From: CAVZBT01 sp963773605 | Lineage (GTDB): Bacteria; Acidobacteriota; UBA6911 | Assembly (NCBI GenBank): GCA_963773605.1 | Contig: CAVZBT010000011.1 | Location: 1 to 64,000 of the forward strand | Direction: 5' to 3' | Length of the DNA stretch: 64,000 nucleotides | In this document: positions 35,307 to 44,811 of the stretch, one piece after another | Position numbering within the stretch: position 1 is the stretch's first letter | Layout of the letters: every line of letters begins with the position of its first letter | Made by a program: the position numbers and the translations under genes | Notes under the pieces: model-generated | What the model was told of the DNA's origin: nothing | Seen by the model: only the letters and a program-made list of their open reading frames with translations | Databases searched by the model: none

Positions 35307-38300
35307 ATGAGAATCCATCGTCCCGCAATGCTCCTTTTCGCGCTTGCGTGCGTCCGGGCTGGAGCGGCCGAACCGGTCCGGTTCCAGCAGACCCGGCACA
35401 CCATCCCGACGTACACGTTCGGCCGGTCGGAGATCGTGGCCCCCCTGTTCGGGCTGCTCGAGAGCGTGGGGCATTACCCTTACACGATGCTCGACTGGGA
35501 TTCCCGGGCTAAGAAGCCGGTGCCGGTCGACTATGAGTCCCTGTTGCTCGAAAACGAGTACCTGCGGGTGGAATGCCTTCCGGAGTTTGGCGGCCGCATC
35601 TACTCGGCCTACGACAAGGTCGCCAGGAAGGAGATTTTCTATCACACGACCGTCATCAAGCCGGGACGCTACAATCAACGGGGCGGCTGGCCGGTCGGAA
35701 ACCTCGAACTGTACGGCCCGTTCGACGCCCACATGCTGACGTGGCCCGGCGAACCGTGGGCATGGGCTCTCGAGCGGCACGAGGACGGCGGTGCGTCGGT
35801 CGTGCTTTCGCACATCGATCACTTCTTTCGCGACAAGATTTCGCTGGTCGTGACCTTGCGTCCGGGCCACGCGTACATCGAAACCACGATCCGCCTGCAC
35901 AACAAGAACCTCCTCCCGAACCGCTACATGCTCTGGACCAACGCCGGGGTGGCGGTGAGCGCCGGAAGCCGCTTCGTCTACCCGATGACCCGGACCATCG
36001 GCCACGACAGCTCGGTCCTGAACAGCTGGCCGTTCATCGACGGCGTCGACATGAGCTGGAACAAGAACAACAAGAACATGCTCGGCGTCTTCGGCCTGGA
36101 CATCTTCGACAATTTCATGTCGATCTACGACTACGAGGCGGATTACGGGACGATCTGTTACACCAACCGTCTGCTCGCGCGCGGCATGAAAACGTGGACG
36201 TTCGGCTCCGGCCAGACGGCGCTGCGCCACATGGCCGTCTACACCGACAACGACGGGCTGTACATGGAAACCCAGAGCGGGCGCTTCATCTGGGACGGGA
36301 ACTACGAATTCATCGACCCCGGCAGGACCGATGGCTGGACGGAGTATTGGTTTGGCGCCGGCGGGCTCGGTGGCCTGACGACCGCGACGCGCGACGCGGC
36401 CGTCCTGCTCGAGGTCCCGCGGGAGAGGCCGGGGAGTGCGAAGCTCGCGGTGACGGCAACCGCGGCGTTCCCCCAGTCCGGGATCGAGCTGCTGGCCGGC
36501 GGCAAGACGGTCTGGTCCGCAAAGCAGGACCTGGTGGTAGGCGCGGCTTACCGGGCATCGATTCCCTTGAGCGGTGACAGCCAGGGGCAGCTACTTCAGC
36601 TCCGCATCCGTTCAGCCGAAGGCCGGCCGCTTGTCGACTACTTCGTGCAGCCTGACGGTTCCCATCCCGACGCCGCCTACGCGAGCGACTCGATCCCGCG
36701 CAAGTTCGGGCCGGTCGAGACGCTGCAGGCGGAGGAGCTGTACCAGAAGGGGTTGGGCCAGGAAAAGTTCGGGCAGATCGCCGATGCCCTGGAAGCCTAC
36801 CGTGCCGCGCTCGCGAAAGACCCGCGGTTTTCGCCGGTGCTGCTGAGGCTCGGGCTGCTGGCCATGGAGCGCTTCGACTACGCGGCGGCCGCCCCGCAGT
36901 TTGAAAAGGTGCTCGAACGGGACCCGACCAACGGTGACGCTCATTACTTCCTCGGGCTGATCAGCGCCGGTCTCGGCCGGCGTATCGAGGCCGAGAGGCA
37001 CTTCTACCGCATCCTGCCGTCGTCTTCGAAGTTCGACCGCCGGGAGTACTGCCTCGGGCTGCTGGCCCTGCGCGACCTTGACCTGCAAGGCGCCGCTGCC
37101 CTGATGGCTCGGGCTGCCGCGACTGCGCCCTCGGATCCGTCCGTAAGGCAGGCGAACGCCTATGTGCTGAGAAGGACCGGAATGGTGGGGGCGGCTGGAC
37201 GAGAGCGCGAAGACATCCTGCGCGGCGATCCGACCAACGCGTTCGCCCGTGCCGAGCAGGCCTTCGCGTCCGGAAGCCCGGAGCAGCCCCTGCTCCTGAT
37301 GGACGCGGCGTGCGCGAGACATCCGCAAGGGTACCTCGAGCTGGCGACCGAGTATATGAGGCTGCACGGCTGGGCCGAGGCCGCGCGGGTGGCCCGCCGA
37401 GGCGTCGAAAAGGCCGCGCCCTACCCGCTGCTCCTGTACTACGCCGCCTTCGCCGAAGAAGCGCAGGGTCACACCGAAGCCGCGGCTGCGCTGCGGGGCG
37501 CCGTGCGCACGCAGGAACTCCGGCTCGACATCTTTCCGTTCCGGTCTGAAGACGTCGATGTCCTCAATAGCGCGGTGCAGGCCGACCCGGCGGATGCCAA
37601 CGCCCTGGTCCTGCTTGCGGACCTCCTCTACAGCCGCGAGCGCCGTGGCGAGGCGATTGAGCTCTGGCGCCGCGCCGTGGCCGCCGCGCCGCAGCACTTC
37701 TTCGCCCTGCGCGACCTTGGCATGGCATTGCTCCTGGAGGGCACGAGGGACGAGGGGCTCCGGCTGCTGACCCGGGCATTCGAAACACGGCCCGAACACC
37801 TGGCCACGGCCATAGTCCTGGCCAACGTCAACGCCGGGATGGGCAATGCGGAAGCGGCCCGCGACGCATTCCGCCGCTCGCTCGCAAGGAATCCCGGCAG
37901 CGATGCGCTGATTGAGAGGCTCGCGTCGCTGGAGGCCCAGACGGGGAACCCGGCCCAGGCGCTGGCTCTGATGACCGGGCGCAGTTTCGAGGCGACCCAC
38001 CAGTCCTATGCGCTGTTGCATCTGTACCGGGCCGTCCGGCTGACCCTGGCGCTCGAGGAGTTCGAGAGGAAGAACGCCGCCGGCGCGCTCGCCCACATTC
38101 AGGCGGCGGCACGGCCGCCGGCGAGCCTCGGGGTCGATGACTTCGCCTCGGTTGCGAGTTCCCGGCTGCTGCTGTTCGAGGCGCTGTTGGAACAGGCGGG
38201 GGAAGATGTGTCGGCTGCGCAGGCCTCCTGGAAAGCGGCCGCGGCCACGTCGGACGACGACGTCGAGACGGAAGGGCTGTTCCGGGCCATCGCCCTCCAC

Positions 38301-38558
38301 AAAACCGGCCAGCGGCAGCAGGCCGCTGATTTCTTCCGTGAATTCGACACGGTCAACGAGCAGCGCAAGAGCGACCGCAACCGGGCGCTGCGCGCCCACG
38401 CGAACTACACCGCGGGTATTTATGCGGCCTTCAAGGGCAACCCGGCCGAGGCGGCGCGCAGCTTCCGCCGCGCGCTCGAAGTCGACCAGTCGTTCCTGTA
38501 TGCGCGCCAGGCGCTGGCCTGGCTCGATGCCGGCCTGCTCAAAGGCCTCCAGGAGTAG
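35307..38558 (+). CDS. Secreted DUF5107 domain protein with TPR array
   Basis: The 1,083-residue protein starts with a signal peptide (MRIHRPAMLLFALACVRAGA). Residues about 50-420 form a DUF5107 domain, a galactose-mutarotase-like beta sandwich, with ECLPEFGGRIYSAYDKVARK, GWPVGNLELYGPFDAHMLTW and NMLGVFGLDIFDNFMSIYDY. From about 480 to the end run TPR-like helical repeats (AEELYQKGLGQEKFGQIADA, FEKVLERDPTNGDAHYFLGL). The family is widespread in acidobacterial and planctomycete sugar-degrading loci; it is thought to bind or process carbohydrate but no reaction is established. It is followed after 90 bp by the second transglutaminase-like gene, likely in the same transcript. Confidence 0.8.
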   Translation: MRIHRPAMLLFALACVRAGAAEPVRFQQTRHTIPTYTFGRSEIVAPLFGLLESVGHYPYTMLDWDSRAKKPVPVDYESLLLENEYLRVECLPEFGGRIYSAYDKVARKEIFYHTTVIKPGRYNQRGGWPVGNLELYGPFDAHMLTWPGEPWAWALERHEDGGASVVLSHIDHFFRDKISLVVTLRPGHAYIETTIRLHNKNLLPNRYMLWTNAGVAVSAGSRFVYPMTRTIGHDSSVLNSWPFIDGVDMSWNKNNKNMLGVFGLDIFDNFMSIYDYEADYGTICYTNRLLARGMKTWTFGSGQTALRHMAVYTDNDGLYMETQSGRFIWDGNYEFIDPGRTDGWTEYWFGAGGLGGLTTATRDAAVLLEVPRERPGSAKLAVTATAAFPQSGIELLAGGKTVWSAKQDLVVGAAYRASIPLSGDSQGQLLQLRIRSAEGRPLVDYFVQPDGSHPDAAYASDSIPRKFGPVETLQAEELYQKGLGQEKFGQIADALEAYRAALAKDPRFSPVLLRLGLLAMERFDYAAAAPQFEKVLERDPTNGDAHYFLGLISAGLGRRIEAERHFYRILPSSSKFDRREYCLGLLALRDLDLQGAAALMARAAATAPSDPSVRQANAYVLRRTGMVGAAGREREDILRGDPTNAFARAEQAFASGSPEQPLLLMDAACARHPQGYLELATEYMRLHGWAEAARVARRGVEKAAPYPLLLYYAAFAEEAQGHTEAAAALRGAVRTQELRLDIFPFRSEDVDVLNSAVQADPADANALVLLADLLYSRERRGEAIELWRRAVAAAPQHFFALRDLGMALLLEGTRDEGLRLLTRAFETRPEHLATAIVLANVNAGMGNAEAARDAFRRSLARNPGSDALIERLASLEAQTGNPAQALALMTGRSFEATHQSYALLHLYRAVRLTLALEEFERKNAAGALAHIQAAARPPASLGVDDFASVASSRLLLFEALLEQAGEDVSAAQASWKAAAATSDDDVETEGLFRAIALHKTGQRQQAADFFREFDTVNEQRKSDRNRALRAHANYTAGIYAAFKGNPAEAARSFRRALEVDQSFLYARQALAWLDAGLLKGLQE

Positions 38559-38648
38559 ACCAACATGTGCTGTTTCCCGTGGCTTCAGCGTCCGCGTTGC
38601 CAGTTTTCTGCTTTTGGGGCGAGGATTCGATTGACCAGGAGCTGCCGA

Positions 38649-40748
38649 ATGACCAAGGGCATCTCCATCGCGGTGGTGACCGTTATGTTGGCCGGGTCCC
38701 TTCCGGCGCAGGTGTTCTCCCCCAAAGTGCTCCTGGCGGGGCAGGTCGACACCACCGACCTGCGGGCGCTCGCCGAGGGGATCTACCGCGCGACCGATGC
38801 GGCCACCCCCAGACAGAAGGCCGAGGCGATCTGGCGCTTTTTTTTGACCGACGGTCGCTTCGTTCCCCCGGGCTTCTGGTATCACATCGCCGGTTGGGCT
38901 TACGAGGAGCCCACGGGGGAGGTCCTCGATCCGCTGAAGCTGCTGAATAGCTATGGCTTCGGCCTGTGCTATCACATCGCCCCCCTCCTTCAGGCGGTTT
39001 ACCAGGCGGGCGGCTTCGAAGATGCGCGCGTGTGGTTTCTTACCGGCCACACGGTCACGGAAGTGTTCTATGACGGGGCGTACCACTACTACGATTCGGA
39101 CATGCTGGGTTATTCGACAGTCGGGCGGGGGGACCCAAAAGAACTCCCGGTGGCCTCGGTCACCCAGATTGCGCGCGACGGGGCGATCCTCACTGGGAAG
39201 CTCAAGTCGGCCAGGGAGGCGGACAGCGCGCAAGTGGATTCCCCCTGGTACCCGGCCGACGTCAGGGAAGGAGCAATCGGAGGCCTGGCCGACCTGTTCA
39301 CGTCCACATCCGACAACTGGCTCTACGCCGATGTCCGCTATCCGCAAGGCCACTCCATGGACTACGTGCTGCGGCCAGGCGAGCGGATCACGCGCCTTTA
39401 CGAACCCGAAGAGCCGGGGCTCTTTTACCTGCCCTTTGCCTTCGACGGCAGCCGATGGGCCGAGGTTCCGAGGGCCGTGAAGGAATACTCGATCCGAACC
39501 GAAGACGGGCCGCGCAGCCAGAAAGATACGCGCCGCTGGGCCACGGGCCGCATCGAGTACACGCCCGCACTGTCGGACCCGAACGCCTTCTACGACGGCG
39601 TTCAGAACCTGAGGCTCTCCGATCCCCGGTCCGGCCGGGATTACCTCAGCCGGGAACGCGGCAACGAGCCCGGAGCCGCCGTTTTCGAGATTGCGAGCCC
39701 CTGGGTCCTGATCGATGCCGGATTGACGGTCGAGGCCCTCGCGGCGGGCAAGGCCGATAGCCTGGAGGCGGCGGTTTCAGCCGACGCCGGTCGGTCGTGG
39801 GAATCCATGGGAGCCCGGAGCGGACCCTTCCGGGGCAAGTGGGAGGCGAAACTTCCTGTCAGGCAGCGCTCCGCACACGGCGCCCTGACGCCCGTGACGG
39901 GAGAATACGGGTTCCTGGTTCGCCTTCGGCTGCTCGGCCCCGGCGCGGCCGACGCGGTGCGTCTGACGAGGGTCGAGATAGCCGCCCGGTTTCAACACAA
40001 CCCGAGGACTCTGCCGGCACTGAGGGCGGGGGACAACGATCTGCGGTATCGCACCGGCACGCCCCAGCGCCGGCGCACGATCCCGGTCCGTCTCGAACAG
40101 ATCGACCGCGTCGCGATGCGGCGCTCGGACGTGCGTCGGGTGTCGGAAGACGGGCAGGACATACTCTGGCCGTCGGAAGGGCGCACCGGAGAGGTGCTTT
40201 TCTGCCTGGCTGGGTCGGAGGCGGGCGCGCTGGCCGGCTTCGATGCAGGGGCGCGCTTCCTGGACATCAGGAACGGCCTGGCGCCCGACAAGCTCACCGC
40301 CGAGACCAGAAGCACAAAACTCGGTGCCGCCGTGCCCGACTCCGCCCGGCGGGCGGCCATCGCATGGTCGACCTCACCGACGGGGCCATTCGCTACGTTG
40401 TGGGAGTACCGCGCCGCGCTGCCCCGGCGTGACGGGCAGGATGTGCAACAGGTGCTCCGCTGGCCGGAGGTGGACAGGACCGTGAGCACGATTCCGGCCG
40501 GCATCGACAAGCTATATGTCCGGTACACGCTGGCGAACATGGGGATGGACAGCGTCAGGCTCGCCGCCCGCCTCCGCGCCCGGCCCGGCCCGGGTGCGCT
40601 GGAAATCACCCACGTGTGGCGCTCGGGTGGCGTGCGGAGGGAACACACGGAGCGGCTCCACAGAGCGTCCGATTACCGCGTGCGGATTGACGCCGGCGAC
40701 GTCGTCAATCACGCCCTGATCCTCTATTGCCCGCCGGGCAACCGGTGA
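38649..40748 (+). CDS. Secreted transglutaminase-like protein 2
   Basis: The 699-residue product has a signal peptide (MTKGISIAVVTVMLAGSLPA) and a transglutaminase-like core with Cys107 in GFGLCYHIAPLL, His134 in LTGHTVTEVF and Asp149 in YHYYDSDMLGY. Two further beta-rich regions follow (ATGRIEYTPALSDPNAFYDG, EIASPWVLIDAGLTVEALAA, FQHNPRTLPALRAGDNDLRY). The arrangement parallels the protein at 32429-34174. The ATG at 38649 has AGGAG 8 bp upstream; an earlier ATG at 38565 gives no signal peptide. It lies directly behind the DUF5107-TPR gene, so the two products may work together outside the cytoplasm. Reaction unknown. Confidence 0.75.
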   Translation: MTKGISIAVVTVMLAGSLPAQVFSPKVLLAGQVDTTDLRALAEGIYRATDAATPRQKAEAIWRFFLTDGRFVPPGFWYHIAGWAYEEPTGEVLDPLKLLNSYGFGLCYHIAPLLQAVYQAGGFEDARVWFLTGHTVTEVFYDGAYHYYDSDMLGYSTVGRGDPKELPVASVTQIARDGAILTGKLKSAREADSAQVDSPWYPADVREGAIGGLADLFTSTSDNWLYADVRYPQGHSMDYVLRPGERITRLYEPEEPGLFYLPFAFDGSRWAEVPRAVKEYSIRTEDGPRSQKDTRRWATGRIEYTPALSDPNAFYDGVQNLRLSDPRSGRDYLSRERGNEPGAAVFEIASPWVLIDAGLTVEALAAGKADSLEAAVSADAGRSWESMGARSGPFRGKWEAKLPVRQRSAHGALTPVTGEYGFLVRLRLLGPGAADAVRLTRVEIAARFQHNPRTLPALRAGDNDLRYRTGTPQRRRTIPVRLEQIDRVAMRRSDVRRVSEDGQDILWPSEGRTGEVLFCLAGSEAGALAGFDAGARFLDIRNGLAPDKLTAETRSTKLGAAVPDSARRAAIAWSTSPTGPFATLWEYRAALPRRDGQDVQQVLRWPEVDRTVSTIPAGIDKLYVRYTLANMGMDSVRLAARLRARPGPGALEITHVWRSGGVRREHTERLHRASDYRVRIDAGDVVNHALILYCPPGNR

Positions 40749-40777
40749 TGGGGGGGGTGCGGGGCACGACCTGAACT

Positions 40778-41428
40778 TCACGCGCATCTTGATGCGCGCT
40801 GTTGTGTTGCCCCCAGGCAGGGCCCGCTTCGCGAATCACCGTCTCCCTCGGGCGGGCGGAGCCGGCTGCGGTGATAGTCCGTGATCAGCGCGTTCAGGTA
40901 AATGGTCCGCCCCTTGCCGTGGTTGCGGACGATCACGGCTGGCGTCCCGCGTCGGTCGCGGTAGAGGGCGCGTGCGCCCGGCAGAACCCGGATCCCCGGT
41001 TCCGCGGTCCCCACCCCGAGTTGCGGGGGGCGTGCCGCCGCGTCCGCCGCGGTGAGCGGCGCGGGTCCGGGAGCGAACACGCTGTCGGTGCGCCCCACGC
41101 CGAACAGGTCGTCGAGCTGTCCGCGCGGCTGCATCTTGCAGTGTTCGTCCATGGGGGCCGTGCGGGAGTCCGCGATCAGGGTGCCGCCGCGTTCGACGAA
41201 GCGGCGGGCCGCCGCGCACTCGGCTGCCGACATCGCGACGGACTGGGGCAGGATGAGGACCCGCGCGGCAAACCCGATCGTAGCCCGGGCGCGGCGAGTT
41301 TCATCTTCGACTTGCGCGCCGGCTTTGGTCGGCCTACATCGTTGTATCCTGGCAGTCGCCTGCCGGGTAATATAGGGCTGCACGGATCGGGAGCGTCCGA
41401 TGAACAGCCGCGAGAGGATTTTTTCCAC
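40778..41428 (-). pseudogene. Remnant of a beta-galactosidase trimerisation-type domain
   Basis: The open frame contains one coherent block, RVLILPQSVAMSAAECAAAR then RRFVERGGTLIADSRTAPMD, LDDLFGVGRTDSV and AVIVRNHGKGRTIYLNALIT. This is the flavodoxin-like trimerisation domain of GH42-type beta-galactosidases, without the catalytic barrel and without a proper start. The ends are composition-biased read-through. It is probably a relic of a lost glycosidase, or the surviving part of a gene whose remainder was deleted. Intact and frameshifted relatives of the domain are at 42526-44640 and 62317-64000. Confidence 0.55.
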
Positions 41429-42446
41429 GCTGGATCACGAGCCGGTGGATCGCCCGGGCGTCATGCCGATCACGATGATGTTCGCGGCACGACATGCGGG
41501 GCTGCGATACGGGCGCTACGCTCTGGACCACCGGGCAATGGTCGAGGCGCAGCTGCGCACCTCGACGGATTTCGGGTTTGATCACGTCTCGGCAATTACC
41601 GAGACGCGGGAAGCCCCGGACTGCGGCGCCGCCATTCAGCTGTTCGACGACCAGCCGTATGCGATGGACGAAGCAAACTCGCGGCTGGCGGACAAGGGCG
41701 CGCTCGCAGCACTGGCGATGCCCGATCCACTCTCGGCACCGAACATGCGCGACCGGCTCCGCGGGCTGACGCTCATGAAGCGCGAGACCGGCGCGGAAAA
41801 GATCGTGGAAGGCTGGGTGGAAGGACCGTGCGGCGCCTCGGCCGACCTGCGCGGGATCAATCGCCTGATGCTGGACTTCTATGACGACCCCGCGTTCGTC
41901 CGCGACCTGTTCGAATTCGTGCTGGGGCTGGGGATACGGTTCGGGCGGGCCCAGGTTGAGGCCGGGGCCGACGTGATCGGGGTCGGCGATCCCGCGGCGT
42001 CGCTGGTCGGGCCGCGCATCTACGAGGACGTGGTCTGGCCCTATGAAAAGCGGCTGGTGGATGCGCTGCGCGCTGCGGGGGCGCGCGTGCGGCTGCACAT
42101 CTGCGGCAGCACGAGGCGCATCCTCGACGCGATCGCGCGGCTGGGCTGCGATATTGTGGATATCGACTCCAAGGTGCCGCTCCCGGAGGCGCGCGAGAAA
42201 CTGGGGCCGGAACAGGTCCTGCTCGGCGGCATCGATCCGGTCCGCGTACTGCAGAACGGTACGCCGGAGGTGGTCGTCGCGGCGGTGGAGGAGTGCCTGC
42301 GGGTGGCCGGGCCGAATTACATTATCGGTGCCGGATGCGAGGTGCCCCCCGACACCCCGCCCGCAAACCTGCGCGCACTGGTGGGCCCTGCCGGCAAGTG
42401 GGCGGCGCCGGCCCGGCGCGGCCCTGGATACAAGCTCATCCCGTAA
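41400..42446 (+). CDS. Uroporphyrinogen decarboxylase family (UroD/MtaA-like) protein
   Basis: The 348-residue protein has the UroD-type barrel: MNSRERIFSTLDHEPVDRPG at the N-terminus, WVEGPCGASADLRG, AGADVIGVGDPAASLVGPRI, RLHICGSTRRILDAIARLGC and LLGGIDPVRVLQNGTPEVVV. HICG and the 'GGID' segment carry the histidine and cysteine that bind zinc in the methyltransferase (MtaA/CmuA) branch, so transfer of a methyl group to a corrinoid or thiol is more likely than heme synthesis. No corrinoid protein gene is adjacent. It lies beside a GH42 gene in a glycan locus, where such genes are frequent but unexplained. Confidence 0.82.
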   Translation: MNSRERIFSTLDHEPVDRPGVMPITMMFAARHAGLRYGRYALDHRAMVEAQLRTSTDFGFDHVSAITETREAPDCGAAIQLFDDQPYAMDEANSRLADKGALAALAMPDPLSAPNMRDRLRGLTLMKRETGAEKIVEGWVEGPCGASADLRGINRLMLDFYDDPAFVRDLFEFVLGLGIRFGRAQVEAGADVIGVGDPAASLVGPRIYEDVVWPYEKRLVDALRAAGARVRLHICGSTRRILDAIARLGCDIVDIDSKVPLPEAREKLGPEQVLLGGIDPVRVLQNGTPEVVVAAVEECLRVAGPNYIIGAGCEVPPDTPPANLRALVGPAGKWAAPARRGPGYKLIP

Positions 42447-42525
42447 CTCTTCTCCCACAGCTCGACGCGACGTAGCGCGGCAGGGTCGAGCCGCCCCCGC
42501 CCACCGCGGCCCGCCTACGTATTCG

Positions 42526-44640
42526 TTATGCGCCGGCCAGGATGCTGATGTCGCGGGCGGGGAGCACGGTCGTGCCGGACTCCCCGGCGAGGGTGTTGGA
42601 GAGTACATCCTCGAGTCCTCCGGCCAATCGCAGGCTGATGCGCACGGGGTGTGGTTCGTAGTTCAGCAGATAGACCATGCGTTTTCCGAGACTGGTGCCC
42701 GAGCGCCACTGCACCATGGGCTCGCCGCCATCCGGGAACTGGATGCCGGATTGGACGCCTGCCTCTGCCAACCAGGAGCGCGCCAGCCCGAGGTAGGACG
42801 ACGCCCGTGTCTCGGCGCTGCAATGGCCGGGATGGAATCCGTACAGCAGGGTCCGGCCAGTGGAGTGGTCCTGTGCCACAGCGGCTGCTCCGCCGTCGGG
42901 CCACTCCGCCAGCACACGGCCTCCGCGGGGATGGAGGAGTGCGCGCCGCCCGACGACCGGCAATTCCGCTCCCGCGAGTTGCAGGGCCTGGGGAACGGGC
43001 GAACGAATCGTCTTTCCCTGGTTAGCCCCGAACAGGCGATCCAGGCCGCCCCCGGGGGCGGCCGTGGTCATCCAGTAGCGCTTGTCCCGGAGCCCGAGGC
43101 CCTCCTCGGCGATCAGGAATCCCCCCTGGCGCACAAAGTCCTGGAGGATGGAGGCGACGGCCCCGTCGACCACGAGCAGGGCGGGCAAATAGACGAGCCG
43201 GTAACGGTCTATCTTCTCCAGGTCACGCGTGGAGACGAAGTCCAGGGGCGCATGGGTCTGCCAGAGCAGGCTGTAAGCGCCCTTGAGTGCCGCCTTGTAC
43301 GTGTACTTGACGGTGTTGCCGAGGAAGTTCTGCCCGGTGGTGTCCTCGATGCGCGACATCAGGTCGGACTCGAGATCGTACAGGATGGCGACTTCGGCCC
43401 GGTCCGGCTGGAAATCGCGCAACAGCGCTTCGTGTTCCCGGATGCGCCGCGCTTCAAACGAGCAGGCCTCGGTCCGGGCGGTGTTTTCACCATCGATGCC
43501 GACGAGCCCGGAGCAGCCGCTCTCGTTGCCGACCCTCTCGGAGCGGTACTGCCAGAACACCACCCCCTTGGCGCCTCCGGCGAGGTACGTCCAGATCCGG
43601 AACCGGAGGTCGTCGCCGCTGATGTCCGGGGTGGTATAGAAAAACGAGTTGGTGTAGATCTCGTTGATCCAGAAGTACGGGCTGACGCATCGCAGCCAGT
43701 CGGCTCCGAGCGACAGGATGTAGTAGTCGTGGCGCCAACGGGGTCCGGTGAAGGTCGCTTCCCCCTCGATGTTGTCGAACTCGATGAAGTCGCCGGTGAA
43801 GAAGAGCTGGCTGGTGCCGTAGAAATCGACCGCCCGGGCCGTGGCGAAATCGTCGGAGCTGTCGGCCAGGATGTCCTGCCCGAGCGTGTTGGCGCCGACG
43901 TGGGCGCTGATCGGGTGAACGTCATCGACGCCGCGCACCGTGTCGTAAACCCAGCGCACCCTTGAAACCACGCTCTCCATGGCCCATTGCCGGAAGAGGG
44001 CGAGTTCCGTGTATTCGCAGAAATCCGGGGGCGGCGTGATCTCGGAGAAGCTGCCGTAGGCCTTGCCGTAGAAGCGGTTGAATGCCTCAATGGAAACGTG
44101 TCTCGTTTCCAGGTGCTGCCGGTAACGCGCGAGCGATTCGGGGCAGCAGCATTCGCCGACGGGGCGGCTGCGCGGCTCGTTCCACGCCTCCCAGAGCAGC
44201 AGGTTGGGCCGGTCCCGATACCGTTGCACGGCGGCCTTGATAAACCGCTCGCCTTCGAGGCGCACCATGGGGTGATCGAAGCAGGGGAGCCAGCCGCCGA
44301 CAAAAAACGCGCCGTGGCCGCGCGGCAGGATCGGGTGCCCGAAGAGATCAATCCGGTGACAATCGTATTTCCGGTAAAGCCACGCAGGGGCCGTTTCCAG
44401 CATGAACTGGAACATCACCTGGAGACCGTGCGCGGCGCAGAGGTCGAACACGGTGTCCAGGTCGTCCCAGCAGAACTCCCCTTCGCGCCGCTCGTGCCAG
44501 CGCCACTGGGGGCGTACCTGGATAAACGTGAAACCCAGGTCCTTGATCCTGGGCAGGTCCACCACCCATTCCTCCGGAAGCGGCGTCGGCGCCCGGTAGT
44601 ACTGGATGCCGAACGGAAGCCCTTTCACCTCACGTCCCAT
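42526..44640 (-). CDS. GH42-like beta-galactosidase, cytoplasmic
   Basis: The 704-residue protein has no signal peptide. The N-terminal TIM barrel shows DLGFTFIQVRPQWRWHERRE, the acid/base Glu155 in LLWEAWNEPRSRP and the likely nucleophile Glu327 in YFWINEIYTNSF. A flavodoxin-like trimerisation domain follows (VYLPALLVVDGAVASILQDF, VRQGGFLIAEEG), then a small beta domain (MVYLLNYEPHPVRISLRL). It should hydrolyse terminal beta-galactosides or arabinosides inside the cell. The ATG at 44640 has GGAG 6 bp upstream. It is the last gene of a minus-strand run with a sodium symporter and a heparinase-like gene; a 107-bp structured repeat lies between it and the symporter gene. Confidence 0.85.
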   Translation of the reverse strand: MGREVKGLPFGIQYYRAPTPLPEEWVVDLPRIKDLGFTFIQVRPQWRWHERREGEFCWDDLDTVFDLCAAHGLQVMFQFMLETAPAWLYRKYDCHRIDLFGHPILPRGHGAFFVGGWLPCFDHPMVRLEGERFIKAAVQRYRDRPNLLLWEAWNEPRSRPVGECCCPESLARYRQHLETRHVSIEAFNRFYGKAYGSFSEITPPPDFCEYTELALFRQWAMESVVSRVRWVYDTVRGVDDVHPISAHVGANTLGQDILADSSDDFATARAVDFYGTSQLFFTGDFIEFDNIEGEATFTGPRWRHDYYILSLGADWLRCVSPYFWINEIYTNSFFYTTPDISGDDLRFRIWTYLAGGAKGVVFWQYRSERVGNESGCSGLVGIDGENTARTEACSFEARRIREHEALLRDFQPDRAEVAILYDLESDLMSRIEDTTGQNFLGNTVKYTYKAALKGAYSLLWQTHAPLDFVSTRDLEKIDRYRLVYLPALLVVDGAVASILQDFVRQGGFLIAEEGLGLRDKRYWMTTAAPGGGLDRLFGANQGKTIRSPVPQALQLAGAELPVVGRRALLHPRGGRVLAEWPDGGAAAVAQDHSTGRTLLYGFHPGHCSAETRASSYLGLARSWLAEAGVQSGIQFPDGGEPMVQWRSGTSLGKRMVYLLNYEPHPVRISLRLAGGLEDVLSNTLAGESGTTVLPARDISILAGA

Positions 44641-44693
44641 GATCTGCTCCTGCAGGTCGATCAAGCTCGCGCCTGGAAGTCGCCGCCACGTGT

Positions 44694-44800
44694 GGAGTGC
44701 GGCGGCTCGACGCCCTATCCTTCGGTGTTCCGCCGAAGATAGATGGCGTTGTCATAACGCCGCCATGCCGGCAGTGAAGGGCGTCGAGTCGCCGCACTCC
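44694..44800. repeat. Intergenic palindromic repeat, family A (copy with clear arms)
   Basis: A 23-bp arm starting GGAGTGCGGCGGCTCG (44694-44716) pairs with 44778-44800 with one mismatch. Between them are CTTCGG / CCGAAG and GGCGTT / AACGCC hairpins, so the whole 107 bp can fold into three stems. It fills the gap between the symporter stop and the GH42 start on the minus strand and so would be transcribed within the operon. Confidence 0.7.
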
Positions 44801-44811
44801 AGATGGTATCC

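Noticed and set aside
36612..39353. A 913-codon minus-strand frame across the DUF5107-TPR and transglutaminase-like genes
   Set aside because: It crosses the boundary of two well-supported plus-strand genes and has no domain.
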